A DNA stretch of 64,000 nt from Nocardioides alpinus (GTDB taxonomy: Bacteria; Actinomycetota; Actinomycetes; Propionibacteriales; Nocardioidaceae), in assembly GCF_900112035.1 (NCBI RefSeq), contig NZ_FOKC01000002.1, positions 372,001 through 436,000 of the forward strand, given 5' to 3'. Every line of letters starts with the position of its first letter. Within the stretch, counting starts at the first letter, position 1. The notes below the pieces were generated by a model. The model saw only the letters and a program-made list of their open reading frames with translations. It was not told the DNA's origin and made no database searches. The translations under genes were made by a program, and so were the position numbers. This document shows positions 46,370 to 55,678 of this stretch, piece by piece.

Positions 46370-49300
46370 TCAGCGCTTGCGCGAGCCCTTCTTCTTGATC
46401 GGGACGTGCTCGACGGTCGGGGCGTCGGACGCCCCCTGGCCGGGCTCGAGGTCCGCCGTGCCGGGCTCCACGAGACCCGAGTCGGGCGGCGTGCCGGCCC
46501 CGCTCGGCGCGGAGCTGGCCTCGACGACCACCGGGGGGCCTGCCGGGCGGCTGGCCGAGCGCCGACGCGTACGCGTCACCACCCGCGGCTTCTCGTCCTC
46601 GACGGGCGCTGCGGCAGGCGTCTCGTCAGGCTCCACCACGGGCTCGACCGGGGCTTGGGCCTCGTCCGGAGCAGTCTCGGCAGGAACCTCGGCGCCAGGG
46701 ACCTCGGCGGCCGGCGTCTCGGCGACGGGCGACTCGTCGACGGGAGCCTGCTCGGCCCCGTCCGCGTCCTCGTCCGCTTCGTCGTCTGCTTCCTCGACCG
46801 CCTTCTCGTGCCGGGCCATCGCGGCCACGTCCTTGGGGGACGGCGCGCTGTTGTTGCCACCACCGTTGCCGCCACCGTTGCCGTTGCCGTCGGCGGGGCG
46901 GTCGGAGCCGCTGCCCTCGGCGCCACGACGGCCACCCCGGCGGCGGCTGCCGCGGCGGCCCTCGCCGTCCTCGGCCTTCGCGTCGGGGTCGACGGGCTGG
47001 TCCTTGATGACCACGCCGCGACCCTGGCAGTGCTCGCAGTTCTCGCTGAAGGCCTCCACGAGGCCGGTGCCGATCCGCTTGCGGGTCATCTGCACCAGGC
47101 CGAGCGAGGTGACCTCGGCGACCTGGTGACGGGTCCGGTCGCGGCCCAGGCACTCGACGAGGCGGCGGACCACCAGGTCGCGGTTGGACTCGAGGACCAT
47201 GTCGATGAAGTCCACGACGATGATGCCGCCGATGTCGCGCAGCCGGAGCTGGCGCACGATCTCCTCGGCGGCCTCGAGGTTGTTCTTGGTGACGGTCTCC
47301 TCGAGGTTGCCCCCGGAGCCGGTGAACTTGCCGGTGTTGACGTCGACGACGGTCATCGCCTCGGTGCGGTCGATGATCAGCGAGCCGCCCGACGGCAGCC
47401 AGACCTTGCGGTCGAGACCCTTCTGGATCTGCTCGTCGACCCGGTAGGTCGCGAAGATGTCGCCGCCGGTCGCGCCGCGCTCGAAGCGTTGGACCCGGTC
47501 GGACAGGTCGGGTGCCACGGACTCGACGTAGCCGGAGACGGTGTCCCAGGCGTCGTCACCCTCGATGACGAGCTTGGAGAAGTCCTCGGTGAAGAGGTCC
47601 CGCACCACCTTGAGGGTCAGGTCGGGCTCGCCGTAGAGCATCTGCGGGCCGGAACCCTTGTTGGAGGACTTCTTCTCGATGTCCTCCCAGCGCGACTTCA
47701 GGCGCTCGACGTCGTGGGTGAGCTCCTCCTCGCTGGCACCCTCGGCGGCGGTGCGCACGATGACGCCCGCGGTGTCCGGGACGATCTCCTTGAGGAGGGT
47801 CTTGAGCCGGTTGCGCTCGGTGTCGGGCAACTTGCGCGAGATGCCGGACGTCGTGCCGTCCGGGACGTAGACCAGGAAGCGGCCGGCGAGGCTGATCTGG
47901 CTGGTGAGGCGGGCGCCCTTGTGGCCGACCGGGTCCTTGGTGACCTGCACCAGGATCATCTGGCCGCTGGAGAGGACCGACTCGATCTTGCGGGGCTGGC
48001 CCTCCTTGTGGCCCAGCGAGGACCAGTTGACCTCACCGGCGTAGAGCACGGCGTTGCGGCCCTTGCCGATGTCGATGAAGGCGGCCTCCATCGAGGGGAG
48101 CACGTTCTGCACCCGGCCGAGGTAGACGTTGCCGATGAGGGAGGTCTGCGACTCGCGGGCGACGTAGTGCTCGACGAGCACCTTGTCCTCCAGCACGCCG
48201 ATCTGGGTGAGCTCCTTGCGCTGGCGGATCACCATGACCCGCTCGACCGACTCGCGGCGGGCCAGGAACTCGGCCTCGCTGACGATCGGCGCGCGGCGCC
48301 GGCCGGCCTCGCGGCCCTCGCGACGGCGCTGCTTCTTGGCCTCGAGGCGGGTGGAGCCGGCGACGGCGGTGATCTGGTCCTCGGCGGAGCGGGTCTTGCG
48401 GACCCGGGTCACCGTCTGGGCGTCACCCTCGTCGGCGCCACCCTCGTCACCGGAGCGGCGACGGCGGCGACGACGACGCGAGGAGCCCTCGCCGTTGCCC
48501 TCACCCGAGTCGCCCGAGCCCGAGTCGTCGTCCGAGGACTCAGCGGTCTCGGTGGACGCGTCCTCGGAGGTGTCGGACGCGATGGAGGGGGCGTCCGAGG
48601 CGGAGCCGGAGTCCTGGTCGTCGGAGGAGTCGTCCGAGGCGTCCGAGCCGTCGGACGACTTGCGCCGGCGGCGACCGCCGCGACGACGACGACGCCGCGC
48701 GGGGCCACCGTCTCCGTCGCCGGAGTCGTCCTGACCCGATGCGTCGTCCGAGGAGTCCTGGGTCTCGTCCTCGTCGTCCTGCTCCGGGGCGGCGTCCTGC
48801 TGCTCGGGCGCGGGAGCCGCCTTCTTGGCGGACCTCTTGCGGGCCGGACGCGTGGATGCAGGCTTCTCGACGGGAGCAGCCTCGGCGGTCTCGTCGGCCG
48901 CGTCCTCGCTCGGGACGTCGGCCACGGTGCCGGCTGCGGCGTCGGGCGCGTCCTCGACGGCAGGTTCCGCGGCGGATGCACCCCTCGAGCGCGTACGGCG
49001 GGTGGTGGTCGCGACGGGAGCCTGGAAGAGCACGGCGTGGCCGGTCGACCCGTCCGCGGTCTCCTCGTCCTCGTCCTCCGTCTCGGGGTCCGTCACCGCG
49101 AGCTGCTCGGGCGCCGGCGCTGCCTTCTTGGCGGCGGACTTGCGGGTGGTCGTCTTCTTGGCGGCCGTCTTGCGGGCAGCCGTCTTCTTCGCAGGCGCGG
49201 CGTCGGGGGCGACGGCCTCGTCCTCGGCGGGCACCTCGGCGGGCACCTCAGCGGGCACCTCGGCAGCCACTGCCTTCTTGGCAGGGGTGCGCTTGGCGGC

Positions 49301-49537
49301 GGTCTTCTTGGCGGGGGCGCGCTTGGCGGCGGCCTTCTTCGCCGGCGCCTCGGCGGCGGGTGCGGCCGGGTCCGGGACCGGGGTCTCGGTGGCCGCGTCG
49401 GGGACGGACGCCGCCTTCTTGGCGGGGGACTTGCGCGTGCGCCGGGTGACGACCGGGGCAGCCGGCGGGGCTGCGGGGCTGTCAGGCGTCTCGCCGGTGC
49501 CGGCTTCGGTGCGCTCGGGCTGGTCGGAATCGAGCAT
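46370..49537 (-). CDS. rne: RNase E/G-family endoribonuclease with long disordered ends
   Basis: 1055 aa. The ATG at 49537 has GAGGAG six bases upstream. Residues 1 to about 430 are low-complexity: AKKAA-type Lys/Ala blocks, then Asp/Ser and Arg clusters (RRRRRRGGRRRR). The catalytic core (about 430-840) has the S1 domain (GNVYLGRVQNVLPSMEAAFI), the Mg-binding Asp pair in VVDVNTGKFTG and GGIIVVDFIDM, and the Zn-link CEHCQGRG. A Pro/Glu-rich tail of about 215 residues follows. It cuts single-stranded AU-rich RNA and starts mRNA decay and rRNA maturation. The disordered N-terminal placement of the scaffold is the actinobacterial form, unlike the C-terminal scaffold of E. coli RNase E. Confidence 0.95.
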   Translation of the reverse strand: MLDSDQPERTEAGTGETPDSPAAPPAAPVVTRRTRKSPAKKAASVPDAATETPVPDPAAPAAEAPAKKAAAKRAPAKKTAAKRTPAKKAVAAEVPAEVPAEVPAEDEAVAPDAAPAKKTAARKTAAKKTTTRKSAAKKAAPAPEQLAVTDPETEDEDEETADGSTGHAVLFQAPVATTTRRTRSRGASAAEPAVEDAPDAAAGTVADVPSEDAADETAEAAPVEKPASTRPARKRSAKKAAPAPEQQDAAPEQDDEDETQDSSDDASGQDDSGDGDGGPARRRRRRGGRRRRKSSDGSDASDDSSDDQDSGSASDAPSIASDTSEDASTETAESSDDDSGSGDSGEGNGEGSSRRRRRRRRSGDEGGADEGDAQTVTRVRKTRSAEDQITAVAGSTRLEAKKQRRREGREAGRRRAPIVSEAEFLARRESVERVMVIRQRKELTQIGVLEDKVLVEHYVARESQTSLIGNVYLGRVQNVLPSMEAAFIDIGKGRNAVLYAGEVNWSSLGHKEGQPRKIESVLSSGQMILVQVTKDPVGHKGARLTSQISLAGRFLVYVPDGTTSGISRKLPDTERNRLKTLLKEIVPDTAGVIVRTAAEGASEEELTHDVERLKSRWEDIEKKSSNKGSGPQMLYGEPDLTLKVVRDLFTEDFSKLVIEGDDAWDTVSGYVESVAPDLSDRVQRFERGATGGDIFATYRVDEQIQKGLDRKVWLPSGGSLIIDRTEAMTVVDVNTGKFTGSGGNLEETVTKNNLEAAEEIVRQLRLRDIGGIIVVDFIDMVLESNRDLVVRRLVECLGRDRTRHQVAEVTSLGLVQMTRKRIGTGLVEAFSENCEHCQGRGVVIKDQPVDPDAKAEDGEGRRGSRRRGGRRGAEGSGSDRPADGNGNGGGNGGGNNSAPSPKDVAAMARHEKAVEEADDEADEDADGAEQAPVDESPVAETPAAEVPGAEVPAETAPDEAQAPVEPVVEPDETPAAAPVEDEKPRVVTRTRRRSASRPAGPPVVVEASSAPSGAGTPPDSGLVEPGTADLEPGQGASDAPTVEHVPIKKKGSRKR

Positions 49538-49991
49538 GTGGTGCTCCTCGGGCACCGTCACGGTGCCGGTACGGCGTCCACCGCTTACGCGCGAGCGATC
49601 CCGGTGACGCAAAGCTTCAGTGGCGGCGACACCCTCCGCGTCAGCGTCTCCGAAGGCCTTCTGCCACCTGCCGCGGTCGCCGGGGGCCCGGAGCCACTGT
49701 CACTGGCTCGGCGGGGCCGCGTCGCGGTCCGGTGACGTCCACCCGTCCGGGGTGCCGGGCACTGGGGTGACCGGCGAGAACGTCGTCGGCTCGACGGATC
49801 CTGACGGTTGCCAGGGGACGTCGAACGTGGCGAGTATCGCACACCGCGAGCTCCCGGCCCCAAGGCGCGCGGCGAACCGGGACGGGCGCGACCCCCGATA
49901 TGCTCCCGAGCACCACACGCACGCCACACGCCACGGCACAGACCATGACACCGACGATGTCACCAGCCACGTCACCAGGGGGACCACGAAG
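49538..49991. other. 454-bp divergent gap between rne and the glycosyltransferase pair
   Basis: No coding sequence was recognised. On the minus strand GATACT (49838-49833) with TTGGGG about 19 bp upstream is a possible rne promoter with a leader of about 290 nt. On the plus strand TATGCT (49899-49904) is a possible -10 for the glycosyltransferase gene; its -35 is poor. Confidence 0.4.
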
Positions 49992-51764
49992 TTGGCCACG
50001 ACAGAGCGCACGATCCAGCATCGCGAGCTGAGCGACGCCGACCTGCTGCGGGAGTCCGACCTCTTCGACGAAGCGTTCTACCTCGAGCAGAACCCACGCC
50101 TCGGCGCGCAGGGCAAGGACCCGGTCACCCACTACCTCACGCGCGGCGGGTTCAACGGCAAGGATCCCTCGGCCGCCTTCTCCTCCCGCGCGTACCTCAA
50201 GCGCAACCCCGAGGTCGCTGCCGCCAGGATCAACCCGCTGGTCCACTACCTGCGCGTCGGCAGGGCCGAGGGCCGCAGCATGAACCCGCTGGCCGACGAC
50301 GTCGCGCTGATCGTCGACTCGGGGCTCTTCGACGCCGACTACTACCGCCACTTCCACCCGGACCTGCCCGAGGACGCCGACCTGGTCCGCCACTACCTCC
50401 GCTTCGGGGCCCGCCGCGGCGACGACCCCAGCGAGCTCTTCTCCACCACGGGCTACCAGCGGCAGAACGCCGACGTCGCCAAGAGCGGAGCCAACCCGCT
50501 CCTGCACTACCTGGCCTTCGGCCGCCACGAGGGGCGGATCGCACCCCGCGGCAAGCTGCGCGAGCCCTACTTCGACAGCCTCTTCGCCCAGCAGTGGGCG
50601 CACCTCGCGCCGCTCCCGGTCGCGCACCTGCCGTCCGTCGGGCCGCGGGTCACCGTCCTCACCGACAGCGTCGGACCCTCCAGCCTCTTCGGCGGGGTGG
50701 GCACCTCCATCGTCCTCGCGATCCTGCTGGCCAACCGCTTCGGTGCCACGCTGCGGATCGCCACGCGCACCGAGGCTCCGGACCCGAGCGTCGTCACCAC
50801 GCTCGAGCGGGCGGCCGGGGTGCGCCTCGAGGGGGCGCTGGAGACGGCGTACGTCCCGGTCGGGGGCGACCAGGAGCTGGCGGTCGCCGACGACGAGATC
50901 CTCATGACGACCTCGTGGTGGACCACCCGGGCCACGCTCGGGAGCACCGTCGACCGCTCCCGGGTGCTCTACCTCCTCCAGGAGGACGAGCGGATGTTCT
51001 ACGCGTTCGGCGACGAGCGCCTGATGTGCAGCGAGACCCTGGACGAGCGCGGGTTCACCGTCGTCGTCAACACCCAGCGGCTGCTCGACCACCTCGGCTC
51101 CGCCGGCCACTACCCCCACCTCGCCGACGAGGCCATCGCGCTCACGCCCGCCTTCCCCGGCGGCCTCCCACGCGAGGGCGCCGACCTGGGCGCACGTCCC
51201 GAGGGCCGGCGGCGACTCTTCTTCTACTCCCGCCCCGAGAACGCGCGCAACCTCTTCTGGCGTGGCGGCACCGTCCTGTCCCGCGCCGTCGAGCAGGGCC
51301 TGCTCGACCCCGACGAGTGGGAGCTGCACCTCGTCGGCCGGCGCACGCCCGACCTGACCTTCCCCCGTGACACCAAGCCGCTGGTGGTCGAGGGCCTCGA
51401 CTGGCTCGCCTACCAGGACCTGGTCCGCACCATCGACGCGGCGCTGGTGCTGATGGACACCCCGCACCCCTCCTATCCCCCGCTCGACCTGGCCGCCGCC
51501 GGCGTACCGGTCCTCACCAACACCCACGGCAGCAAGCAGGACCTGTCCGACTACTCGGCCAACATCCTCACCGCGCCCTCGACCGTCGACGGCCTCCTCG
51601 AGGGGATGGCGCGTCTCCTCGCCCTGTCCGACGACCGGGCCCAGCGCGCGGCCAACGTGCGCGCCGACGGGATCGAGCGCGACTGGAACGTCAGCCTCGC
51701 GCCGACGGTCGACGCGCTGGTCGAGCGCTTCGCCGGCGTCATGCGGTCCGACGATGTTCGCTGA
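49992..51764 (+). CDS. Glycosyltransferase (WsaF-like) with N-terminal HYLxxG repeats
   Basis: 590 aa from a TTG at 49992, chosen because AGGGGGA lies before it and the conserved region follows directly. Residues about 10-190 hold four copies of a motif: YLEQNPRL ... HYLTRGGFNGKDP, YLKRNPEV ... HYLRVGRAEGRS, YYRHFHPDL ... HYLRFGARRGDDP and QRQNADV ... HYLAFGRHEGRI. These repeats occur at the ends of many bacterial surface-glycan transferases. Residues about 215-590 resemble WsaF-type rhamnosyltransferases (GT-B; SSLFGGVGTSIVLAI and LVGRRTPDLTFPRDTKPLVV). The following GT gene overlaps its end by 11 bp. Confidence 0.75.
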   Translation: MATTERTIQHRELSDADLLRESDLFDEAFYLEQNPRLGAQGKDPVTHYLTRGGFNGKDPSAAFSSRAYLKRNPEVAAARINPLVHYLRVGRAEGRSMNPLADDVALIVDSGLFDADYYRHFHPDLPEDADLVRHYLRFGARRGDDPSELFSTTGYQRQNADVAKSGANPLLHYLAFGRHEGRIAPRGKLREPYFDSLFAQQWAHLAPLPVAHLPSVGPRVTVLTDSVGPSSLFGGVGTSIVLAILLANRFGATLRIATRTEAPDPSVVTTLERAAGVRLEGALETAYVPVGGDQELAVADDEILMTTSWWTTRATLGSTVDRSRVLYLLQEDERMFYAFGDERLMCSETLDERGFTVVVNTQRLLDHLGSAGHYPHLADEAIALTPAFPGGLPREGADLGARPEGRRRLFFYSRPENARNLFWRGGTVLSRAVEQGLLDPDEWELHLVGRRTPDLTFPRDTKPLVVEGLDWLAYQDLVRTIDAALVLMDTPHPSYPPLDLAAAGVPVLTNTHGSKQDLSDYSANILTAPSTVDGLLEGMARLLALSDDRAQRAANVRADGIERDWNVSLAPTVDALVERFAGVMRSDDVR

Positions 51765-52974
51765 CCTCCCGCACCCGCACGGACCCCGCCCGGTGCTGTG
51801 GGACAGCACCGTCACCCAACGCGTCGGCCGCATGCTCGACGGTGACGTCAAGGTGGCCTGGTTCTACGGGCAGCCCGACACGAGCACCTTCCGCTACCGC
51901 GTGGCCAACGTCGTCGAGGCGCTCAACAGCGACCCGGCCTCCCCCGTGGGTGCCGGCTGGTTCAGCGACGACGACATCCCCTCGGTGCTTCCCGTGGTCC
52001 CCCAGCTCGACGCCATCGTGCTGGTGCGGCACCGCTACGGCGGGCACGTACGCCGCCTCGCCGCGACCGCGGCCCGGGCGGGCGTGCCGCTGCTCTTCGA
52101 CAGCGACGACCTCGTCTTCGACACGTCGTACGCCGACATGATGATGGACTCGCTGGGGCGCGACGCGACCGTGAGCCTCGACTGGGACGTCTGGTACGCC
52201 TACATGGGTCGGCTCGGCGCCACCCTGCGCCTGTGCGAGGGTGCCTTCACCACCAACCAGACCCTGCGTGCCGCCCTCGGCAGGCACCTGCCGATCGAGG
52301 ACGTGCACGTCGTCCCCAACGTGCTCAACCGGGTCCAGCAGGAGTTCAGCCGGACCGTGCTCGAGGCCAAGGAGGGCTCGGGCTACCGGCGCTCGGGCCC
52401 CGTCGTCATCGGCTACTTCAGCGGCACCCCCTCGCACGTCCGCGACTTCACGGTGGCGGCTCCCGCACTCGCCCGGCTCCTCGCCCGCGACGCCGACGTC
52501 GCCATCCGGATCGCCGGCTTCCTCGACGACGTCGGCCCGCTCGAGGAGTTCCGCGACCGGATCGAGTTCGTGCCGTTCATGCACTACGTCGACCTGCAGC
52601 GGTCCATCGCGGAGGTGGAGGTCAACATCGCCCCGCTCCAGCACAACGGCTTCAACATCTGCAAGTCGGACCTGAAGTTCTTCGAGGCAGCGGTGGTGGG
52701 CACGTGGACCGTGGCCTCGCACACCCCGTCGCTCGACGCCGCCATCACCGACGGCGTCACCGGACGGCTGGCCCGCGACCACGAGTGGGACTTCGCCCTC
52801 GCCGAGGCCGTCGACCTCGCCCGCGACTCCGAGCGCTACGCGGCCACCATGTCGGCGGCCGCCGAGCACGCGCACCGCACGTGGGCGTGGGACTCGGTCG
52901 CAGAGCCGGTGCGAGCCGCGCTGACCGCTCAGCTGGCGAAGGGGTCGGTGACCTCGCCGCTCACGGGGTCGTAG
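51754..52974 (+). CDS. Family 4-like GT-B glycosyltransferase
   Basis: 406 aa. N-terminal Rossmann half with FYGQPDTSTFRYRVANVVEA and LLFDSDDLVFD; C-terminal half with VIGYFSGTPSHVRDF, then NIAPLQHNGFNICKSDLKFFEA, where an Asn/Lys-rich loop replaces the usual E-x7-E of GT4. Similar proteins sit in actinobacterial cell-wall glycan clusters. Translationally coupled to the WsaF-like gene. The last 46 bp overlap the convergent DUF2344 gene. Confidence 0.78.
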   Translation: MFADLPHPHGPRPVLWDSTVTQRVGRMLDGDVKVAWFYGQPDTSTFRYRVANVVEALNSDPASPVGAGWFSDDDIPSVLPVVPQLDAIVLVRHRYGGHVRRLAATAARAGVPLLFDSDDLVFDTSYADMMMDSLGRDATVSLDWDVWYAYMGRLGATLRLCEGAFTTNQTLRAALGRHLPIEDVHVVPNVLNRVQQEFSRTVLEAKEGSGYRRSGPVVIGYFSGTPSHVRDFTVAAPALARLLARDADVAIRIAGFLDDVGPLEEFRDRIEFVPFMHYVDLQRSIAEVEVNIAPLQHNGFNICKSDLKFFEAAVVGTWTVASHTPSLDAAITDGVTGRLARDHEWDFALAEAVDLARDSERYAATMSAAAEHAHRTWAWDSVAEPVRAALTAQLAKGSVTSPLTGS

Positions 52975-53651
52975 AGCCCCTGGCCGATCCGGGTCATCAG
53001 GGCCGGGCCGGTCGGCTCGAGGCCACCGAGGCGCGTCATGCCGGCGAGGATGTCGTCGGCGCGCACGGTCGGCTCGCCGTGCCTGAGCACGAGCTCGATC
53101 GACGTGCCCGCACCCGCGTCGTCCACCACGGCGAGGTGGGTGACTGCCGCGCGCGCGTCGAACGTCCGCATCCCCCGCTTGGTCATCCGCTCGACCAGCA
53201 CCTCGGGCGCCGCCAGGAAGGCCTCCACGGCCCGGCAGGCGTCCTCGCGCGGCACGTCGACGTCGATGCGCCAGCGGCTGGCCTGCAGCAGGTCGGAGAG
53301 CGATCCGCCGGGTGAGACGACCACGGCCAGGACGTCGAGGCCCGGCGGCAGTGAGGCGTCGAGTGCCTGGTGCACGTCCGCAGGCTCCACCACCTCGGCG
53401 AGCGCGAGCTCGAGGTACTCCGCCTCGCTCGCCGCCCCGGTGGGCGAGGCCCCGGCGTAGGAGATCCGGGGGTGCGGGTTGAATCCCGAGGAGTAGGCCA
53501 TCGGGATCCGGGCGCGGAAGACCGCACGCTCGAAGGCGCGGGAGAAGTCGCGGTGGCTGGTGAACCGGAGCCGGCCGCGCTTGGCGTAGCGTACGCGGAG
53601 ACGCTGGACCGGGGGTGGCTGCTGCTCGGGCTGGTCCTTGGGCACCGGCAC
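52929..53651 (-). CDS. TIGR03936/DUF2344 radical-SAM-linked protein
   Basis: 240 aa from a GTG. QRLRVRYAKRGRLRFTSHRD followed by FSRAFERAVFRARIPMAYSSGFNPHP is the signature of the family, which is normally encoded next to, or fused with, a B12-binding-type radical SAM protein (TIGR03960) and just upstream of rne in actinobacteria. Function unknown; a role in RNA or ribosome modification is often suggested. Here the radical SAM gene is missing upstream, and two glycosyltransferase genes on the other strand separate it from rne. Confidence 0.85.
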   Translation of the reverse strand: MPVPKDQPEQQPPPVQRLRVRYAKRGRLRFTSHRDFSRAFERAVFRARIPMAYSSGFNPHPRISYAGASPTGAASEAEYLELALAEVVEPADVHQALDASLPPGLDVLAVVVSPGGSLSDLLQASRWRIDVDVPREDACRAVEAFLAAPEVLVERMTKRGMRTFDARAAVTHLAVVDDAGAGTSIELVLRHGEPTVRADDILAGMTRLGGLEPTGPALMTRIGQGLYDPVSGEVTDPFAS

Positions 53652-53688
53652 ACCGTAGCCGGGCGGCCGGGTTCGGGACGAGACGACG

Positions 53689-55620
53689 TCAGGAGACGTC
53701 GTACACCCACCGGGTGGAGCCACCCCAGTCGAACGAGCTGACCGGCGTCAGGCAGTCCTGGTCGAGCTCGCGGCTGGACACGACCGTGCTCAGGCGGCCC
53801 ATCCGTCGGGCGACGGTGCACGGCGAACCGGTGATGGAGATGATGTCGGGCCCGGGGTTGGCGAAGGTCAGCTCGCGGTCCTTGCTCCAGGTGAACCAGA
53901 TGTAGGAGCCGCCCCGGTTCCAGACGTCCTCGTGCTCACGCCCCGGGTCGAGCCTCGACCAGACGTCCACCGCGGGTCCCGACATCTGACGCCCCGACAG
54001 GGCCGGCGTGCCCGTGGCCATCATCAGCGAGTCCACCCCGTAGCTGTCCGCGACCCAGAGGTCGCCCGCCTCGCGGGCCGCGGGCGACCCCGCCAGGAGC
54101 TCCTGGGAGATGTCGCTGCCGCGGAGGTCGGCGAGGCCGACCAGCAGCGGGTTGACGTTCCAGACGAGCGTGAGGGCGAGCACCCCTCCCAGGGCGTAGC
54201 CCAGCACGTGCCGCGGGCGGAAGGTGAGGGCGAAGACGGCGGCGCCGAGCCCGAGGGCGGCCAGCCAGATCGCGGCGACGGAGAGGTCGGGGAGGTTCTG
54301 GAGGCGGAGGAAGGACCCGGCGTACGCCCCCACTGCGGCGGTCGTGCCGCCGGCGAGGAGCGACCATGAGGCAGCGCCGCGCGAGCGCGCCGCGGGCAGC
54401 ACCAGGCACATCAGGACCACGCCGAGGTGTCCGAGGATCTGGGTCGACCGGCCGGACGGCACCTGGTTGAGCAGGGGGATCCGCTCCCCCAGGGCCCCGA
54501 ACTCCACGGTGGACCAGAGCAGCCAGAAGCCCGTCAGCGCCACCATCGTGACCACCGCCCAGCGTTGGCCCGGCACGCGCCAGACCACGCCGCGCGAGAG
54601 CAGCAGGAGGGTCACCAGGAGCGCCACGGTGAAGCCGGAGGAGATCTCGGACGAGTTGGACCCGGCGACGGCGACACCGTCGGACAGGATGCCGAGGTTG
54701 GTCGCCCCGAACAGCGCCTGGACGGAGTTGGCGGACCCCGTGACCACCCTGGCGCCGGGGTAGACGGTGGAGCCGGATGCCTGGATCGCCTCGCTGTTCT
54801 CGAGGTAGACCGCGGCGAGGAGCACGACCGTGAGGAGGCCGACCCCGCCGACCACGGCCGCGGTGCGCCGGCCGGGTGCGGTCGCCAGCAGGGCCGCGAC
54901 GGTGCCGACCAGGATCACCGGCACGACGACCAGCGCCCACGGGGGGTAGAGGAGCGGCGTACGCACCAGGAGGGCCGCGCCGACGACGCCCCACAGCCCG
55001 GCCCGCCACCAGCGGCCGTGGTGGGCCTCGAGGCAGGCCTTCTGCAGGGACACCGCCCCGGCGAGCGCGAAGCCGAAGAGGTTGGCGTGGGTGTTGGACC
55101 ACCACGCGTTGGCCGGGGAGAGGAGGATCAGGGTCGCGGCGAACCAGCCGATCCAGCGACTGAGGGTGAGCGTCCGGAACCACGCCGGCGCGGCCAGGAG
55201 GAGCAGCAGCGTGCCCAGCCAGAACTTGGCCGCGAACAGCATGCTGTCGGGCAGCCAGGGGCCGAGTCGCAGCGCCGTGCCGTCGAGGAACAGCAGTGAC
55301 GTCACCGGCCCGGACGGAAGGACGTTGAGGAGGGCCTGCGACGCAGTCAGCGGGTTGACGTCCTCGGTCTGCCCGGTCGCGGTCACGCCGAGCGCGAGCG
55401 GGCTCGCGGTCAGGAACTCGTCGGACCGGGTGCTGCGCGCCTCCCCGAGCATGACGCCCGAGGGGTTGTCGGGGTCGGCCCGCAGCTCATCTGCTCCGAT
55501 CGACGACTGCGTCGCGCCGGCCAGGCACACCACGAGGTAGAGGAGCACCGGCAGCACGACGTGCCACGGGAGGGCCGGCAGGGCGAACCTGCGTGCGGGA
55601 CCAGCAACGATGTGGCCCAC
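53689..55620 (-). CDS. Large polytopic membrane protein (DUF7657-like), polysaccharide-region type
   Basis: 643 aa with about 12-14 membrane helices. The GTG at 55620 has AAGGAGG eleven bases upstream; the next membrane helix starts about 20 residues in. The external loop after helix 1 contains ARSTRSDEFLTASPLALG, with the acidic Arg-Ser-Asp-Glu-Phe motif seen in large actinobacterial GT-C-like membrane proteins. A soluble C-terminal part (about 520-643; DLWVADSYGVDSLMM) follows. Probably a polyprenyl-linked glycan transferase. It diverges from the GT2-DUF2304 operon. Confidence 0.7.
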   Translation of the reverse strand: MGHIVAGPARRFALPALPWHVVLPVLLYLVVCLAGATQSSIGADELRADPDNPSGVMLGEARSTRSDEFLTASPLALGVTATGQTEDVNPLTASQALLNVLPSGPVTSLLFLDGTALRLGPWLPDSMLFAAKFWLGTLLLLLAAPAWFRTLTLSRWIGWFAATLILLSPANAWWSNTHANLFGFALAGAVSLQKACLEAHHGRWWRAGLWGVVGAALLVRTPLLYPPWALVVVPVILVGTVAALLATAPGRRTAAVVGGVGLLTVVLLAAVYLENSEAIQASGSTVYPGARVVTGSANSVQALFGATNLGILSDGVAVAGSNSSEISSGFTVALLVTLLLLSRGVVWRVPGQRWAVVTMVALTGFWLLWSTVEFGALGERIPLLNQVPSGRSTQILGHLGVVLMCLVLPAARSRGAASWSLLAGGTTAAVGAYAGSFLRLQNLPDLSVAAIWLAALGLGAAVFALTFRPRHVLGYALGGVLALTLVWNVNPLLVGLADLRGSDISQELLAGSPAAREAGDLWVADSYGVDSLMMATGTPALSGRQMSGPAVDVWSRLDPGREHEDVWNRGGSYIWFTWSKDRELTFANPGPDIISITGSPCTVARRMGRLSTVVSSRELDQDCLTPVSSFDWGGSTRWVYDVS

Positions 55621-55665
55621 GAGGACCCCGACCTCCTTGACGCATGGACCGACGAGCGGCCGCGA

Positions 55666-55671
55666 TAGTAT
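55666..55671 (+). promoter_or_regulatory. -10 box TAGTAT, leaderless start of the GT2-DUF2304-GT2 operon
   Basis: TAGTAT ends seven bases before the ATG at 55679, the clearest of the leaderless-type promoters in this window. Confidence 0.6.
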
Positions 55672-55678
55672 CGCGGCC

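Noticed and set aside
45947..49735. Open frame of more than 1200 codons on the plus strand opposite rne
   Set aside because: It mirrors the GC-rich codons of RNase E and two ribosomal protein regions and shows no family motif; the minus-strand products are unmistakable.
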